Shown here: positions 20,614 through 30,986 of the stretch, one piece after another
Position numbering within the stretch: position 1 is the first letter of the stretch
Layout of the letters: each line of letters starts with the position of its first letter
NCBI RefSeq assembly: GCF_963678635.1
Contig: NW_026971509.1
Location: 62,001 to 126,000, forward strand
DNA: 64,000 nt
Reading direction: 5' to 3'
Source: Symsagittifera roscoffensis
Lineage: Eukaryota > Xenacoelomorpha > Acoela > Convolutidae
The notes under the pieces: generated by a model
The model's input: only the letters and a program-made list of their open reading frames with translations
Databases searched by the model: none
Told to the model about the DNA's origin: nothing
Made by a program: the position numbers and the translations under genes

Positions 20614-23236
20614 AGATAGTCCAGATGATGACGATATCTTCCCCTTCCTCGTAGATGCACCCACTGATAGAGGACAGCATATACTTTGCAAGAATTTACT
20701 ACTAAATTTATTTGAACCCGGAATCAGCCCATGTAAAGCAGAGTTCCCCGATGTAAAGATCAAAAGACAAATTATTGATCACTATCTGAAAGATATATGT
20801 AATTTGACACAACACTACGGAATCTACACCATAGAATTCACCTCACCAAACCCGAATCACCGCAAATATGTAATTCAAACAGACGACCTTGATTTAGAAT
20901 TTTCAAAAGTATTCTCAGAATATATAAAAAGCATACAATATCATAACTCACAAAGAGCAAACACCATATTTACTAATGAAGTTTTTGCAATAATATATAG
21001 TTATATCTCAATATTAGAAAACGAAATCCCAATCTCAAATGTCTCACCGACAGAGACATCCAAACATATAAAGGTACGACATGAAATCACACCATTTTCA
21101 ACTTTTCTACATATAATTAAAGAAAATTTCACCAAAGATGATGTTTCACAACATACAAAACATGACTTACAAAAAATTTTAGCATGGTTTATAATAGATT
21201 ATTTCACACATAATATAGATTTAATTTCACAAGCAAGAAAAAATTTTAGACCTCAAAATTCAAACGATGATACCGCCATCACAGAACAGTCAGACTACGT
21301 TTGGGACCCCGAATGGTCTCATTATGCATTTATAAATATCCCACAATCAATTGCAAGCCAAGCAATAAGTACAATATCTTATATAAGAGATTATGTAAGA
21401 GTAGTACCATTAACCATTGACGCAACACCATTAAACTACAATACATTTTTACCTGATACTCGAAATAACAGTTTAAATTCGACCGTCATATACAATGAAA
21501 ACCTTAATGGAACTAGAAATCTCACTCAACAAGATATTCAGACACCATCACACTTCATAAATGAAGAAATTGTCCAAACAACAACAACTACACAACAAAG
21601 TATTTCACCAATACGTCCAAATTTAACAACACCAAGAAATACAAACACTTCACTAGCACAGGTAACCTTACAATCAACCGTTAAACCTTCGGTTGCTCCA
21701 AAATATTCACAAATGGATTACCAAACATATAGACCCATGACAATACCGTCGAAAACACGCAGAACATTCACAAGAAACAATTTTGCGGAACATAATTATA
21801 ATTATACACATTCATCAAAAACAAACTATCCTCCACGAAACAATAATAATAATCAAATCAGATCTCGATATTGGAATAATCCAATGGCAACAACCAATTC
21901 AGTAAATTTTCAAGCTAATCCACATCCTCCACAGGATCATAGTGAAAATTACCCATTCTTTCAACAGAATAAAAATAAAAAACAAGCAAATCATCAAACG
22001 GATTACCTATCCTCTGATGATGATCATTTACAACCAGATATATTTGCACCATATACCCAAGAATATCACGAACAAGGAATGCAGAAACCATATACACATC
22101 AAAGAAATTTTTCTCCACACCAGATAGATACACAAAATCAACAACCAATACAAATGCAAAACCCAATTAATACACAATCTTTTCAACCAATTCAGCCACA
22201 AAACCCAATGATTACACACTCATATCAACCAACACAAATGCAAAATGAAATACCACTTCCATATTATCTTCAACAACACGAAATAACAAAAAATCAACTT
22301 TCTAATTTTTCACAAATGCCAAATGCAGCAGAATCATTACAAATGACAATGAATCCATACCTTATGGGTGGATCATCAATAACATCAAACAAACCATTAA
22401 TGGTATTCACAGGAACATACCCTGAATATTCTGTAGAAGATTATTTAAATGCAGTAACAGCAAATTTAATTTTAAATATAGGACCTGAACCAATTAATAC
22501 GCCACTACATCAAAATTGGATACATCGACGCACAGCGTTGATACAAACAACCCTAAACGGCGCAGCCCAAAAATGGTTTTCAGTATTGCCTATAGAAATA
22601 AAATCAAATTGGAAGAGATTTACACAAGATTTTTCAAAAATGTTTGACTCCGAAAGAAACAAACAACAACAAAGAGTTTTATGAAATGAAATTCGCAGAT
22701 TACCAAATGAAACCATCAAACAATTAGCAGTACGTATCGAAACACTAGTTCGAAAAGCATATTCATTAAATACACACGATTATAAAAACACAAAAATGAC
22801 AGAAATCTTAATGATGACCTTAACACCTCAATTAAGGAAAATAGCAATAAAAAAGAGAGCATCCCATCCCTCCTCAATTCGAGAGCCCGATTTAGATTTT
22901 CGAAAACTAGTAGAAAAGCTAGAGCAAGCGGAAATCACAATGAAACTTGAAGAAACAGAAAATCTGAAATTACAATATGTTAATCGAATTGAAACAAATA
23001 CCACAAATATCAATAATATACAGGATTCAGATACAGACCTCGTTGAAAAAATCACTGAAATACTCAATATTTATGAAAAACACCCAAACTTTAAAGGCAA
23101 ACCATCTTTCAAAAAATGGTGTAATTATTGCCGACGATACGGACATAGTATTTCCGAATGTAGACAAAAACAACAGGACAATCAAAACAAACCTCAAAAT
23201 ATAAAGAACCAAATAAATCATTCTATCAATACATGA
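20588..23236 (+). pseudogene. gag: gag polyprotein, interrupted by one stop
   Basis: Structural polyprotein of the retroelement. It starts at ATG 20588. An N-terminal region of about 330 residues is unassigned, followed by an Asn/Gln/Pro-rich linker (about residues 340-600). A retrotransposon gag (capsid) domain starts near residue 603 with FTGTYPEYSVEDYL, NGAAQKWFSVLP and WKRFTQDFSKMF. A TGA at 22682-22684 interrupts the capsid domain, and the same phase then stays open to 23236. A CCHC zinc knuckle (CNYCRRYGHSISEC, spacing C-x2-C-x4-H-x4-C) is encoded at 23120-23161 near the C-terminus. The last codons overlap the pol ORF as ATGA at 23233-23236. About 880 codons in all, long for gag. Confidence 0.85.
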
Positions 23237-24456
23237 AGAAAGATCAAAATCTACCGAACAAAAATGTATACAGCAACAACAGTTCAGGAAAACCACTACC
23301 AAACAATACCAACTACACGAGAAATCAATCACCATATAACTCAAGTTATAGAGGAAGATCACCAGAACGAAGAACTACACAAAATTCGTCACAAAATCAT
23401 TACAATAGACCAAATAGTCGAAATAACTACTCCAGATCAAATTCAAATACAACACAATTTGTTTCTAGATCTAATTCCCAATCAAGAAATAATTACTATC
23501 CAAACAATCAATCACGAAACTCATCATACAATAGAAAAAGAAACTACTCCAATAATCGGAATAGAAGTTATTCAAACAACCGAAACCAGAATTACCCGAA
23601 CAATCGATCAAGGAATAACTCATATAATAGATCAAACTATAACAGACCAAACAATAATTATCAAAACAGATCACGAAATAATTCACAAAATCGACATTCA
23701 AGTTATAATAATCGTTATAGAAATTATTCCCAATCACCACACAGGAATAATAACCATTATAATAATTCTAACAATCGCCACAGAAGTAGTACACCTAAAC
23801 ATCAAAGAAATATTAATCAAGTACAATCAAACCCAGAAACAACATTAGACCCCCCAGGTATTGATGACACAGGAAATAACGAACTACAACTAAATCAAAT
23901 AAACTGTGAATCATCAGATTCAGAAAGTGATACAGAAAACACTACCTCCATAAATATGATAGCAATCGAAAATGACTACGAACCTATTATATATGAACAA
24001 CTTTTTTCATCACATATATACGAAAATCAATTAGAACTCCTTCACAATTATTATATTGAACCCATCCATTCTACACAAACGGCACAAGAAACTAACGAAA
24101 TTAACACTACAAATCAATCCAATGAAAATAATAAAACAAAATGCTTGAATACAAATCACATCTATCAAAATATACAAAAAGAACAACCCAAAGAAAAAAT
24201 TTGGACTATACCATTTCTTTTAGAAAGTCCAAGAAGCAAAGAATTTCAACCACCAGATCTTGAAATTGATTTTTTAATTGATTCAGGAGCAGAATCAAAC
24301 ATAATAAACATTCCCACATGGAATGAGATAAAATCACTACACCCAAAGCTAACGCCCCTTGAAATATCCAGTAAACTAGCAACAGCACAAGGATCAACAT
24401 TAGTAAACTATGGAAAAATTCAATTATTTTTTCTCCCCACAAGAACAATAGAATAA
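23233..24456 (+). CDS. pol: pro-pol N-terminal part: Asn/Arg-rich region and aspartic protease
   Basis: This ORF starts at the ATG of an ATGA junction with gag, in the -1 phase relative to gag. About 200 residues of low-complexity Asn/Ser/Arg/Tyr-rich sequence come first (RSPERR, NRSYSNNRNQNYPNN), then an acidic linker. The aspartic protease then carries the catalytic DSG within IDFLIDSGAESNI (24280-24288) and the flap-region-like KLATAQGSTL. A TAA at 24454-24456 cuts the protease near its end; the same phase continues open to the RT part. The protease would cut gag and gag-pol. The very basic, Asn-rich start may act in RNA binding. Confidence 0.85.
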   Translation: MKKDQNLPNKNVYSNNSSGKPLPNNTNYTRNQSPYNSSYRGRSPERRTTQNSSQNHYNRPNSRNNYSRSNSNTTQFVSRSNSQSRNNYYPNNQSRNSSYNRKRNYSNNRNRSYSNNRNQNYPNNRSRNNSYNRSNYNRPNNNYQNRSRNNSQNRHSSYNNRYRNYSQSPHRNNNHYNNSNNRHRSSTPKHQRNINQVQSNPETTLDPPGIDDTGNNELQLNQINCESSDSESDTENTTSINMIAIENDYEPIIYEQLFSSHIYENQLELLHNYYIEPIHSTQTAQETNEINTTNQSNENNKTKCLNTNHIYQNIQKEQPKEKIWTIPFLLESPRSKEFQPPDLEIDFLIDSGAESNIINIPTWNEIKSLHPKLTPLEISSKLATAQGSTLVNYGKIQLFFLPTRTIE

Positions 24457-26604
24457 AATAAAATTTTAAATAAACCATTTAAACAAATATTCCATATCAC
24501 TGATATTAAACACAATATCATTGGAATACCATTAATCTCTAAATATATACCAACAATCAACATTTTGAATAGTAAAATACTAATCAAAGATAAATACACA
24601 AAAACAAAAGACACATCCCTAACATTTTTTCAAAGATTAAATAAACAACCACCATTCTTTTCAAAATTTTATCCGATATATAATCAACAAAGAAAACACC
24701 TGAAACCACTATCAGGAAACATATATAATTTTTCAATAAAACAAGTTCACCAATATGATAAAAAACAAAACAAACAACGACTCTATATGTCAGATTTTGA
24801 ATTCAAACCTATCCATAAGTTTTTCAAAATCACAATTTCATCCATAAAATATTTGAAAAACTCGAATTCAGATATTATTTCTCTACATGTATACAACAAT
24901 ACACCCTATCAAGTAACATTACCGTTAGGACTTTTAGGCTATTGCGAAACCAACGCTACGATATCACCAATACATGAAAAAGCATACCGCGTAAATAATA
25001 TACTCCAATTATTAGATATTTGTCAATCTACAATTCTTAATGAAGAATTATCCATAAATAATATAATAAGTAATGAAAAAAGAAATACAGATTATTTCAC
25101 AAAAACTCCATATTTCAAACCTACATTCAACATAAGTAACTACACAGAGACTCAACAGAAGTTTTTATCAATGTTTAACTTTCAACATTCACAAATAACA
25201 CAAGACGAATTTGATAAATTAGCCAAACAGCTAATAAAAAATTCATCAGTCTATGCAACATCTAAATTTGATGTTGGCAAAATCAGTTCATCACTACATC
25301 TCCCATTAAAACCTGACGCAGTTTTCAAAAAACAAAGAGCAAGTAAAGTACCAATTCATTTACACGATAAAGTGAACAGATTACTTGATATTTTAGAACA
25401 ATACAATATAATCTCACCGGTAAACAAAGAAGAACAACCAAAAGGTAACACATTTATCAACCCTGTTATCATCCTAGCAAAAGGAGAATCATTAAAAATA
25501 GTTCTAGACGCTAGATACCTTAATTCACTAATAGACGAATCAAAATGCAATTGGCCTATTGAACCAATACAAGTTATTTTAACAAAAATAAACGGAAAAT
25601 ACTTTACAACCGCAGATATGAATAGTGCATATAATCAAATGCCACTAGATGAACAATCGCGACGCTTAACACAGTTTGTTATCGGAAACCAGCAATATGA
25701 ATTCAACCGCCTATTCTATGGAATATCCATAGGACCAGCAGCATTTCCAGCTTTTATGAGCAAAATTTTTAGACCACTAATACTCAAGAAAAACGCAATC
25801 ACTTATCTAGACGATGTTTTTATGCAATCACAGACAAAAGAAGAAATGTTTAAAGTTTTAGAACATTATCACAAAATACTTCAGAACGAAAATCTGAAGG
25901 CCGCCCCCGATAAATCACACTTCTTTTTAACACGAGTTAAATTCTTAGGACATAATATAGAAAGAAAAACAATCACCCCATTAAAATCACGTATTGATGC
26001 TATTCAAAAACTCCAACCACCAACAAACAAAAAGAAAATCCAAGAATTCCTTGGAATGTTAAATTTTTTAAGTAAATATGTCTATAAAATGCAATTATAC
26101 CTAAGACCATTTTATAATATACTTAGACAACAAAATAATTTTGAATGGAACACAGAACATCAAGCAAGATTTGAAGAAATTAAAAAACTCCTAACTGAAC
26201 AAATTTCGAATACAATTCCAGATCCAAATCAACCATTCTATGCAATGTGCGATGCTTCGAATTTTGGCATCGGCGCAGCATTATTACAATCACACAATGG
26301 CACAAACAAAATGAATCTTATATCAGCAAATTCTCGATTATTCACTCAAGCAGAGCTACGACTCTCAACTCTAATGAGAGAGTGTACAGCTATAATATAT
26401 ACACTAACAGAATATGAATTTCTGATACTTGGATCAAAACATCCAACAGTTCTTTTCACAGATCACAAACCAATCATTTTTCTCTTTACACAAAAATCTA
26501 ATCCAAATCACCGAGTTTATAGATTTCAACTAATTCTAATGAAATTCCCAAACTTACATATAGTTTGGACAGCAGGAAAAATCTTGCATTACCAGACACA
26601 TTAA
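24457..26604 (+). pseudogene. pol: pol: protease end, reverse transcriptase and RNase H
   Basis: Continuation of pol in the same phase after the TAA; the first in-frame methionine of this part is not a natural start. The protease tail is recognised around 24500-24540 (IIGIPLISKYIP). RT motifs follow: LDARYLNSLID, FTTADMNSAYNQMPL (about 25606), FYGISIGPAAFPAFMSKIF, and the active site YLDD at 25804-25815. Then come KFLGH, the connection with EFLGMLNFLSKYV, and RNase H with CDASNFGIGAALL (about 26248), RECTAIIYTL and FTDHKP. The frame is lost near 26570-26580 by an indel in a run of A, shortly after the RNase H. Ty3/gypsy-type assignment is firm. Confidence 0.88.
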
Positions 26605-27099
26605 GTCGAAATACACCACCTGAATTACTTACACGTAAAACTACAGTTGAAATACCCAAAAATATAAAATTCTACCTTGCAGAAAACGAAACATCACCCC
26701 GACTAGAATCCAAATATGCAGTAAAAACTGACGTTGAACAATCACAGATAAACAATCTACAACACTTCCCACTCTATTTAGATTGCCAAAATAATCACTA
26801 CGAAGTTGATCTACTTGGAACATCAACTTTTCAAACCAATTCCATACTCACAATGGATAAAAAATAACACCCAACAAAAAAGAGTAAAACAACACTCGCA
26901 TAAATAAGACCTTTTTCCATTAATTGAAAAAGAAAACCTAACTGATAAAATAAATTTATCAGGACCACAAACAAACGATTCAAAATACACAATAAATCAA
27001 TTATTTGACCTCCATGACCCACTTGATACAATTCCTTTATCTAAATTAGAAATAGAAAACATTTTTCTCCCCCCAACAGATAAAATTACAATTAATACT
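26565..27099 (+). pseudogene. pol: pol: broken RNase H-integrase tether
   Basis: After the frameshift the coding phase continues with LALPDTLSRNTPPELL, the normal link region after RNase H. It runs to a TAA at 26865-26867. The phase used by the integrase is open in the same area and is interrupted by a TAA at 26905-26907. So at least one compensating shift between about 26830 and 26870 and one nonsense change lie here. Single-base indels could also be assembly errors. Confidence 0.65.
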
Positions 27100-28836
27100 T
27101 TGAAACAATATCAAAATCTTGACCCAGTAATTAGACAACTAAAATCATGGCACAAATATAAAACTAAACCCGTCAAGGCAGATACAACTATTTTAGGAAA
27201 TAAAACACTCCTCCGATATTTTCGAAAATTCAATAATACAACAATTAACGAAAACACAGACCTTCTAGAATACAAATTAAATGAATCTACAGTTCCCTGT
27301 CTCCCTCTAAGTATGATTCTTATAGCTTTTAATATTTCACATACACAAAATATTAAAGGACACTCTGGATCAGAGAAAACATATTCAAATTTCATACAAA
27401 ACTTTTATTTTCCAAATGCACCAATTTGGATAAAAGTACTATGCAATGATTGTATAGTATGTCAGCTAAATAAACCTTATCCAAATCAAAAACAAATAGC
27501 ACAAAAACAAGATTTTAAAGGACAAAGTTTGTACTTTAATCACCGTATTTCATTTGATACAAAAGGACCAATTTCACCCTCATCCGAAGGAAACTCCTAC
27601 ATTATGGTAATTGTTGACGCGTTTACACATTATGTAGCACTTAACCCAGTACCACATTGTAACGCTTATTATGCTTACACAACACTATATGAACACTGGA
27701 TAGCCAAATTCGGACTACCAGAAATTCTAGTTACAGATAACGGTACAGAATTCATAAATAATGAAATTATCACACTATGTCATCTATATAACATCAAACA
27801 CAAACCACGTACATCTCACGCACCTTGGACAAACGGCTTAGTCGAAGGTATGAACCGTTCACTACAAGAATATCTTAGATGTATCATCAATGGAAATGAT
27901 ACAAGATATACCGAATGGTCAGCAGATGTAAAACTATTTCCCTTAGCATATAATTCACAAATCACGACAACTCTAGGAATGTCACCATATGAAATGGTTT
28001 TTAATCAAAAGCCACGCAAACCGATTGTGTTTACAGCAAACTCTCATAAAAATGCACAAAGTTATTGTCAACCGAATAAAGAATCAATTTGTTACAACTT
28101 ACCTTTACATACACACGATGAACATCATTTTCATCACCCACAAATTCTTAAATTAGCCTCCGGTACACACACCAAATGGATTTTAAACAGAGATAAAAAA
28201 CACAATGAAATTTACCAAAAAGTAACAAAAAAATTGTTACAATGACAAAACATTAATGAACAAATAAATTCACGCTTTACACCAGCTTCCGATTTAAAAA
28301 TTGGAACATTTGTTTTAATACCCAATTTTAACACTCAAAAAGGAATCTCTAAAAAACTACAACCCCTTCGTAAAGGACCATACCAAATAATTGCCAAACC
28401 CACTGATGTCACATATAAAATTACCGACTCAGACAAAAAAGAAATTGTTGAACACCGAAACAACCTATTACCTTATTACCCAAAAGAGTACGCACTACGC
28501 GAACTAACTCAATTATATTCTTTCACAGGTTTAAAAGTTATTCAAAATTATCCACATACGGAAAATAAAACAAAGGAACAACATGACATTCACCTCGAAA
28601 ACCAAAATAAAAAATCAACTACAACAAAAAACAATACAAAAAAGCTAGATCAAAATACACCACAAAAAGAAAGAAAAAATAGAAAAATGATAGAAAAAAT
28701 AATACCTCAAGAACAAATCGACAAATCAGAACATAGAGAGTCATCACGACTTAGAAATCAACCACGTAAAAACTATAAAACATTCATTCCACAATCTAAA
28801 ATCTTAAAGAAAGTCGAATTTCAAAAACAGCTTTAA
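27100..28836 (+). pseudogene. pol: pol: integrase with HHCC, DD35E and GPY/F module, one stop
   Basis: Retroviral-type integrase that would insert the DNA copy. The zinc-binding domain has H...GHSG and CIVC around residues 76-122, counting from 27100. The catalytic core has Asp153 (SFDTKG), Asp213 (VTDNGTEF) and Glu249 (GLVEGMNRS); the last two are separated by 35 residues, the classical DD35E spacing. A TGA at 28243-28245 interrupts the gene. The same phase then stays open to TAA 28834-28836 and encodes a GPY/F module (GPYQIIAK, GPY at 28375-28383) and a basic tail. Upstream, the phase is open from 26908. No frameshift lies within the core. Confidence 0.88.
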
Positions 28837-29429
28837 ATTTATATTTAATAATTTTTGCACCTCTGAAATATTTTGAACTTTCATTTTTCAAAATAACATG
28901 CTGAAAAATACGCAATGATTCTAGTTCATAATTAGCCAATAGGATTCATCCAATCCGTCACCTTCTCTAACTCTAACACAGATCAACTAGACGAACGATA
29001 TTAAACTCCAGGCATATCTATAACTATAACTTTGCGACCTCCAGGTCAAAAATAAGCAAACCATTCCAACTTGACAACTAAAATAAATATCACCATAATA
29101 TCATAACCCTCCCTTATCTAATAAACCAAAGATCAACAATATTTCCCCAACCTAGACCTCAAATAACCCCCAAACAAATATGTTAAATTAGCCTAAAGTA
29201 AAAGAACGACCATTTTAATTAGCCTAAAGTATAAAAATCTCAAAAATACCCCAGATCATGTGACAAATGAAAATAAAGACAAAGAAGACCTTCCGATCAC
29301 CATAAAATTTTCCCCCAACAATTTTTCACAAAACTCGACCCACTTGTCAAAAAACCAATAAATAATTCGACCACACTTGAAAATTGCCTCAAACAACAAA
29401 AAATTTTCGATCGAGAAGCCATTTCTTAA
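28837..29429 (+). other. pol-env junction, no ORF
   Basis: About 600 bp between integrase and the first small membrane ORF, without coding capacity and with stops in all frames. It contains two near-repeats of TTAGCCTAAAGTA (around 29188 and 29220). It would be the place for regulatory or splice signals of a downstream subgenomic RNA, but none is convincing. Confidence 0.5.
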
Positions 29430-29660
29430 ATGCTCTTCTCTCGACCAGTTACCATAATTCTAAACATTTTCGCAAACTTTTTCACAATATTTAAACCTTT
29501 CATCATATTTCTTTTTGATACCTTTGAATCTTTTCTAATAATCTTAATCATTTTTTGCAATATTTTTTTAATTTTCTATTCCACATTTGAACTATACCTC
29601 CAGCTTTCAAAAGCTATTGACTATATCCACAGGTACGATTCACAAAACTTATCTAAATGA
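29430..29660 (+). CDS. small hydrophobic membrane protein 1
   Basis: 76 codons, almost entirely Phe/Ile/Leu-rich. Two or three membrane-spanning stretches are likely (VTIILNIFANFF and SFLIILIIFCNIFLIF), ending in a short polar tail. Its stop codon overlaps the next ATG as ATGA at 29657-29660. Size and hydrophobicity recall viroporin-like accessory proteins, but that is inference and no family is recognised. It is intact. Confidence 0.5.
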   Translation: MLFSRPVTIILNIFANFFTIFKPFIIFLFDTFESFLIILIIFCNIFLIFYSTFELYLQLSKAIDYIHRYDSQNLSK

Positions 29661-29845
29661 TACGAACCATTTTTAGTAGAACAGATATTTTTTTACTATT
29701 TGTAATTTTTATAACATTTCTATCATCCCTCATCTTGACAATATGCAAATGTATAAAGAAAGCAATTATCACATTCGCCCTAGCAACAATCCTCCTAATG
29801 CTTTTTCTAGAAGAATACTACAATAAACATAAATTTTTTCACTAA
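29657..29845 (+). CDS. small hydrophobic membrane protein 2
   Basis: 62 codons starting at the ATG of an ATGA junction. Two membrane helices are likely (FLLFVIFITFLSSLILTI and AIITFALATILLMLF), separated by a short basic, cysteine-containing turn (CKCIKKA). It overlaps the following frame by about 35 bp. Function unknown; the tandem arrangement with the preceding membrane ORF suggests a duplicated or paired function. Confidence 0.5.
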   Translation: MIRTIFSRTDIFLLFVIFITFLSSLILTICKCIKKAIITFALATILLMLFLEEYYNKHKFFH

Positions 29846-30986
29846 AAGAATAGATCAAAAACCATCAAAAATTGCTAACCAACAATCACACAGTCAGTCT
29901 TCACCGACATCATCCCAGGAAAACCCAACACCACCTTCAACTACCCAAAACCCCCAAACATCTACACGAATTTCTTTTCAAGATAACCCATATACGTTTG
30001 AAGAACGACACGCTCGCTTATCAGAACCACTAGAACCAGTTCAACGACAAGCACCTCTAAGCGAACCAACATATAACTTATACCCAACACTACCACAAGA
30101 ATTAAGTAGAATACGAAATCCTAGTCAAAACCAAAATACAGTCGAAATAAATAGACAAATTATACATCCTCGACGAAACAGAAATTTTCAAACTCCCCGA
30201 GTTCATTTTGATATACCTCAATCCCCATCACAAAGTACACCAGAAAACCCCATTGGTATATTACCCGAAACCCCTACGCTTCTTTCACAACGTAGCACCT
30301 CAAGCCTACCATCAGATTACTTAGGTTCAACACAAACATCTGAACAAGTACGTGAAAATCCCTTTAACCCTACAAACCAAACATCACGACTACCATACTG
30401 GACAACACATTCATTCACACAAGGTGAACCAAATTTAATCAATGATCCAATAGATATTTCTACGGATATAACAACATCCTCATCACTACCAGAAACATTA
30501 TCACTACCATCAACACCATCAATAAACCAGATTTCACCACCACCTTTTAACTTAAATTTCCCAAATAACCTCGACGCTAGATATCGAGAACAATCATCAA
30601 CAAATATTCCTTTAAGACTAGACTGGAATACATTCACAGCACCTCCACGATTATTTGGACAACACCTAGAAAGTAACCGACTCCACAATTGGGCACTAAA
30701 TAGACTACAATATAGACAAGACATTCACGAAGACATTCGTGCTCATAACATCCAAATACTCCAACAGAATAGTATACAATTAAAATTTGAAATCACGGTT
30801 AATTTAAACAACATTACTCAACATCCCTATCCATTAAATCCACCAAATATAACAGCTCAATCCCTACCACCACCATTTATAACAACTGAAGTAATATACA
30901 AATACGACAGATATACCAAAAAGACAATTGGTTACATCACATTTTATAACCCATACTCAGGATTGTCATACACATGTATATTCTAA
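29811..30986 (+). CDS. Pro/Ser/Thr-rich ORF without any methionine
   Basis: A frame open for about 390 codons (29811 to TAA 30984-30986) that contains no ATG at all. The first two thirds are rich in Pro, Ser, Thr and Gln (SPTSSQENPTPPSTTQNPQ). The last third is more globular (LDWNTFTAPPRLFGQHL, NWALNRLQYRQDIHEDI). It overlaps the preceding small ORF by 35 bp and the env ORF by 13 bp. The length, composition and tight packing argue that it is real. Initiation must be by splicing (an AG follows TTTTTTCACTAAA near 29847), by a frame change from the preceding ORF, or at a non-AUG codon. No family recognised. Confidence 0.55.
   Translation, partial: KNTTININFFTKRIDQKPSKIANQQSHSQSSPTSSQENPTPPSTTQNPQTSTRISFQDNPYTFEERHARLSEPLEPVQRQAPLSEPTYNLYPTLPQELSRIRNPSQNQNTVEINRQIIHPRRNRNFQTPRVHFDIPQSPSQSTPENPIGILPETPTLLSQRSTSSLPSDYLGSTQTSEQVRENPFNPTNQTSRLPYWTTHSFTQGEPNLINDPIDISTDITTSSSLPETLSLPSTPSINQISPPPFNLNFPNNLDARYREQSSTNIPLRLDWNTFTAPPRLFGQHLESNRLHNWALNRLQYRQDIHEDIRAHNIQILQQNSIQLKFEITVNLNNITQHPYPLNPPNITAQSLPPPFITTEVIYKYDRYTKKTIGYITFYNPYSGLSYTCIF
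30960..30961 (+). promoter_or_regulatory. candidate splice acceptor for env RNA
   Basis: TTTTATAACCCATACTCAG ends at 30960, 13 bp before the env ATG at 30974. Joined to one of the GTAAGT sites in the leader it would make env the first ORF of a spliced RNA, as in gypsy-type elements. Inference from position and consensus only. Confidence 0.35.

Noticed and set aside
23164-23236. Canonical -1 ribosomal frameshift heptamer at gag/pol
   Set aside because: No X XXY YYZ heptamer is in the gag phase within the overlap. The ATGA junction is the more visible signal.
21915-23740. Minus-strand frames within gag and early pol
   Set aside because: They lie opposite well-supported gag and pol coding sequence and have low-complexity, hydrophobic translations typical of A-rich strand shadows.
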